DNA from: Actinomycetota bacterium
GTDB lineage: Bacteria; Actinomycetota; Humimicrobiia; Humimicrobiales; Humimicrobiaceae
Direction: 5' to 3'
Assembly (NCBI GenBank): GCA_003567835.1
Contig: PWYO01000251.1
Location: 1 to 8,001, forward strand
Length of the DNA stretch: 8,001 nt
Shown: piece after piece, positions 7,188-8,001 of the stretch
Position numbering within the stretch: the first letter of the stretch is position 1
How the letters are laid out: every line of letters begins with the position of its first letter
Notes under the pieces: model-generated
What the model was told of the DNA's origin: nothing
Seen by the model: the letters and a program-made list of their open reading frames with translations, nothing else
Databases searched by the model: none
Program-made: the position numbers and the translations under genes

Positions 7188-7207
7188 GGATAGCAGGCCC
7201 TGCAGGA

Positions 7208-7621
7208 TTACTGTCCGGATGTGATATCTGTATAGATTTTGCCCAGAATACCATTTACGAATTTAGGGGTGTCATCTTTTTGCCCCATTTCCTTGGAAAT
7301 TTCAATGGCTTCATCCACAGAGACCTTAAGGGGTATATCATCGATATGGTACATTTCAAATATGGCTACCCTCAATATATTACGGTCTATGATTGCAATC
7401 CTGTCCAGAGTCCAGTTTTTCACCACCCCTTCGATAATATGGTCTATATCCACCTTGTTTTTATAAGTGCCCAGGGCCAGCTGTCGGGTAAAACTGTCAA
7501 TATCGCCGTCCAAAACTGCCTTACTGGCAAGCAGTTCTTTGATGTCCTTTTTCATCAAATCACTTTGATATAAAAGGATAATTGCTTCTTTTCTGCTCTC
7601 TCTTCTGGATAGCTTGGTCAT
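7208..7621 (-). CDS. nusB: Transcription antitermination factor NusB
   Basis: NusB pairs with NusE (ribosomal protein S10) on boxA RNA and promotes antitermination of rRNA operons. The 137-residue length is normal. The N-terminus SRRESRKEAIILLYQSDL (residues 5-22) is the family's Arg-rich first helix. The C-terminal half has the hallmark blocks: WTLDRIAIIDRNILRVAIFE (70-89), the IPLKVSVDEAIEISK region (96-110), and KFVNGILGKI (120-129). The ATG start is two bases after the efp TAA. The nearest Shine-Dalgarno-like run (AGAGGG, 7635-7640) is 13 bases upstream, farther than ideal, so initiation may depend on coupling to efp termination. In many Clostridia an asp23-family gene lies between efp and nusB; it is absent here. 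Confidence 0.96.
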   Translation of the reverse strand: MTKLSRRESRKEAIILLYQSDLMKKDIKELLASKAVLDGDIDSFTRQLALGTYKNKVDIDHIIEGVVKNWTLDRIAIIDRNILRVAIFEMYHIDDIPLKVSVDEAIEISKEMGQKDDTPKFVNGILGKIYTDITSGQ

Positions 7622-7623
7622 GG

Positions 7624-8001
7624 TTATTTGGTTACCCTCTCTATGTACGCCCCGGTTCGGGTATCGATTTTAATAGAATCGCCTTCATTGATAAACAGGG
7701 GAACCTGCACCTGTGCACCGGTATCGGTTGTTGCGGGTTTGTTGGAAGTGCCCACGGTATCCCCTTTGAGCCCCGGCTGGGTTTGGACCACTTCTGCTTC
7801 GATGAAGATGGGAAGCTCTACTTCTATGGGCTTTCCCTTATAGAATATGACTGAAACTTCCATATTTTCCTTTAAAAAGTCTTTTTTGTTCGCAATGCTG
7901 TCTTCACTTAAGGGTATCTGCTCATAGGTGCTTGTATCCATGAAAATATAATGCTGGTCTTTGTACAAATACTGCATTTTCTTGGTATCCAGCACAGCCT
8001 G
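7624..8001 (-). CDS. efp: Elongation factor P, C-terminal two thirds (5' end outside window)
   Basis: EF-P binds the ribosome next to the P-site tRNA and relieves stalling at consecutive prolines. The window holds the last 125 residues and the TAA stop; the frame stays open through base 8001. About 60 residues are missing, including the N-terminal KOW-like domain and the loop whose Lys or Arg tip is post-translationally modified, so the modification type cannot be judged. Visible are the start of OB domain II (QAVLDTKKMQYLYKD, then FMDTSTYEQI) and domain III, with the family signature spread over residues 88-122 of the visible part (TGAQVQVPLFI, GDSIKIDTRTG, YIERV). A GTG at 7995 could be mistaken for a start but lies inside the conserved domain. 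The stop is two bases before nusB, so the genes are probably co-transcribed. The family call is secure. Confidence 0.97.
   Translation of the reverse strand, partial: QAVLDTKKMQYLYKDQHYIFMDTSTYEQIPLSEDSIANKKDFLKENMEVSVIFYKGKPIEVELPIFIEAEVVQTQPGLKGDTVGTSNKPATTDTGAQVQVPLFINEGDSIKIDTRTGAYIERVTK

Noticed and set aside
7188..7207. CCTGCAGG and GCAGG/CCTGC symmetry in the nusB-ispA gap as a terminator or operator
   Set aside because: The stems are five bases or fewer with almost no loop and no U-run, so they do not support a terminator or a recognisable operator.
7624..7995. efp starting at GTG 7995
   Set aside because: The GTG is a Val codon inside the conserved QAVLDTKK segment; EF-P needs a further N-terminal domain, which lies outside the window.

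Overview
The window is one tightly packed block of eight genes, all on the minus strand, so transcription runs from base 8001 towards base 1. In transcription order they are efp (its 5' part lies outside the window), nusB, ispA, tlyA, nadK, recN, pyrG, a DUF1461-type integral membrane protein, and an M20-family, peptidase T-like metallopeptidase (its 3' part lies outside the window). Junctions range from a 17-base overlap to a 20-base gap. No intergenic space is large enough for a conventional promoter, leader or terminator, so the block is best read as a segment of one long polycistronic operon.

The core order efp-nusB-ispA-tlyA-nadK-recN is the well-known housekeeping cluster of Bacillota, especially Clostridia. 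There it usually also holds xseA/xseB, dxs and argR, none of which is present here. The DUF1461 (TIGR01906-like) protein also fits a Gram-positive-type anaerobe, but I cannot assign a taxon below a tentative 'Bacillota-like bacterium'. Base composition looks intermediate by eye, with many A-rich runs on the coding strand. There are no phage, transposon, CRISPR, tRNA or rRNA signals and no sign of recent transfer.

The functions are basic cell maintenance: rescue of polyproline-stalled ribosomes (EF-P), transcription antitermination (NusB), C15 isoprenoid synthesis (IspA), rRNA 2'-O-methylation (TlyA), NADP formation (NAD kinase), double-strand-break repair (RecN), CTP synthesis (PyrG), an uncharacterised membrane protein, and peptide hydrolysis. 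The link between them is genomic organisation rather than one pathway.

The most unusual point is the start of tlyA. The S4 domain can be included only if translation begins at an ATA codon at 6315, or if the base at 6313 is a mutation or error of ATG. That ATA has a well-placed Shine-Dalgarno, and its stop-CC-start layout matches the efp/nusB junction. The first in-frame TTG (6234) would remove the S4 domain. pyrG also begins with a non-ATG codon (TTG). I see no novel defence or mobile system here; the remaining observations are modest.
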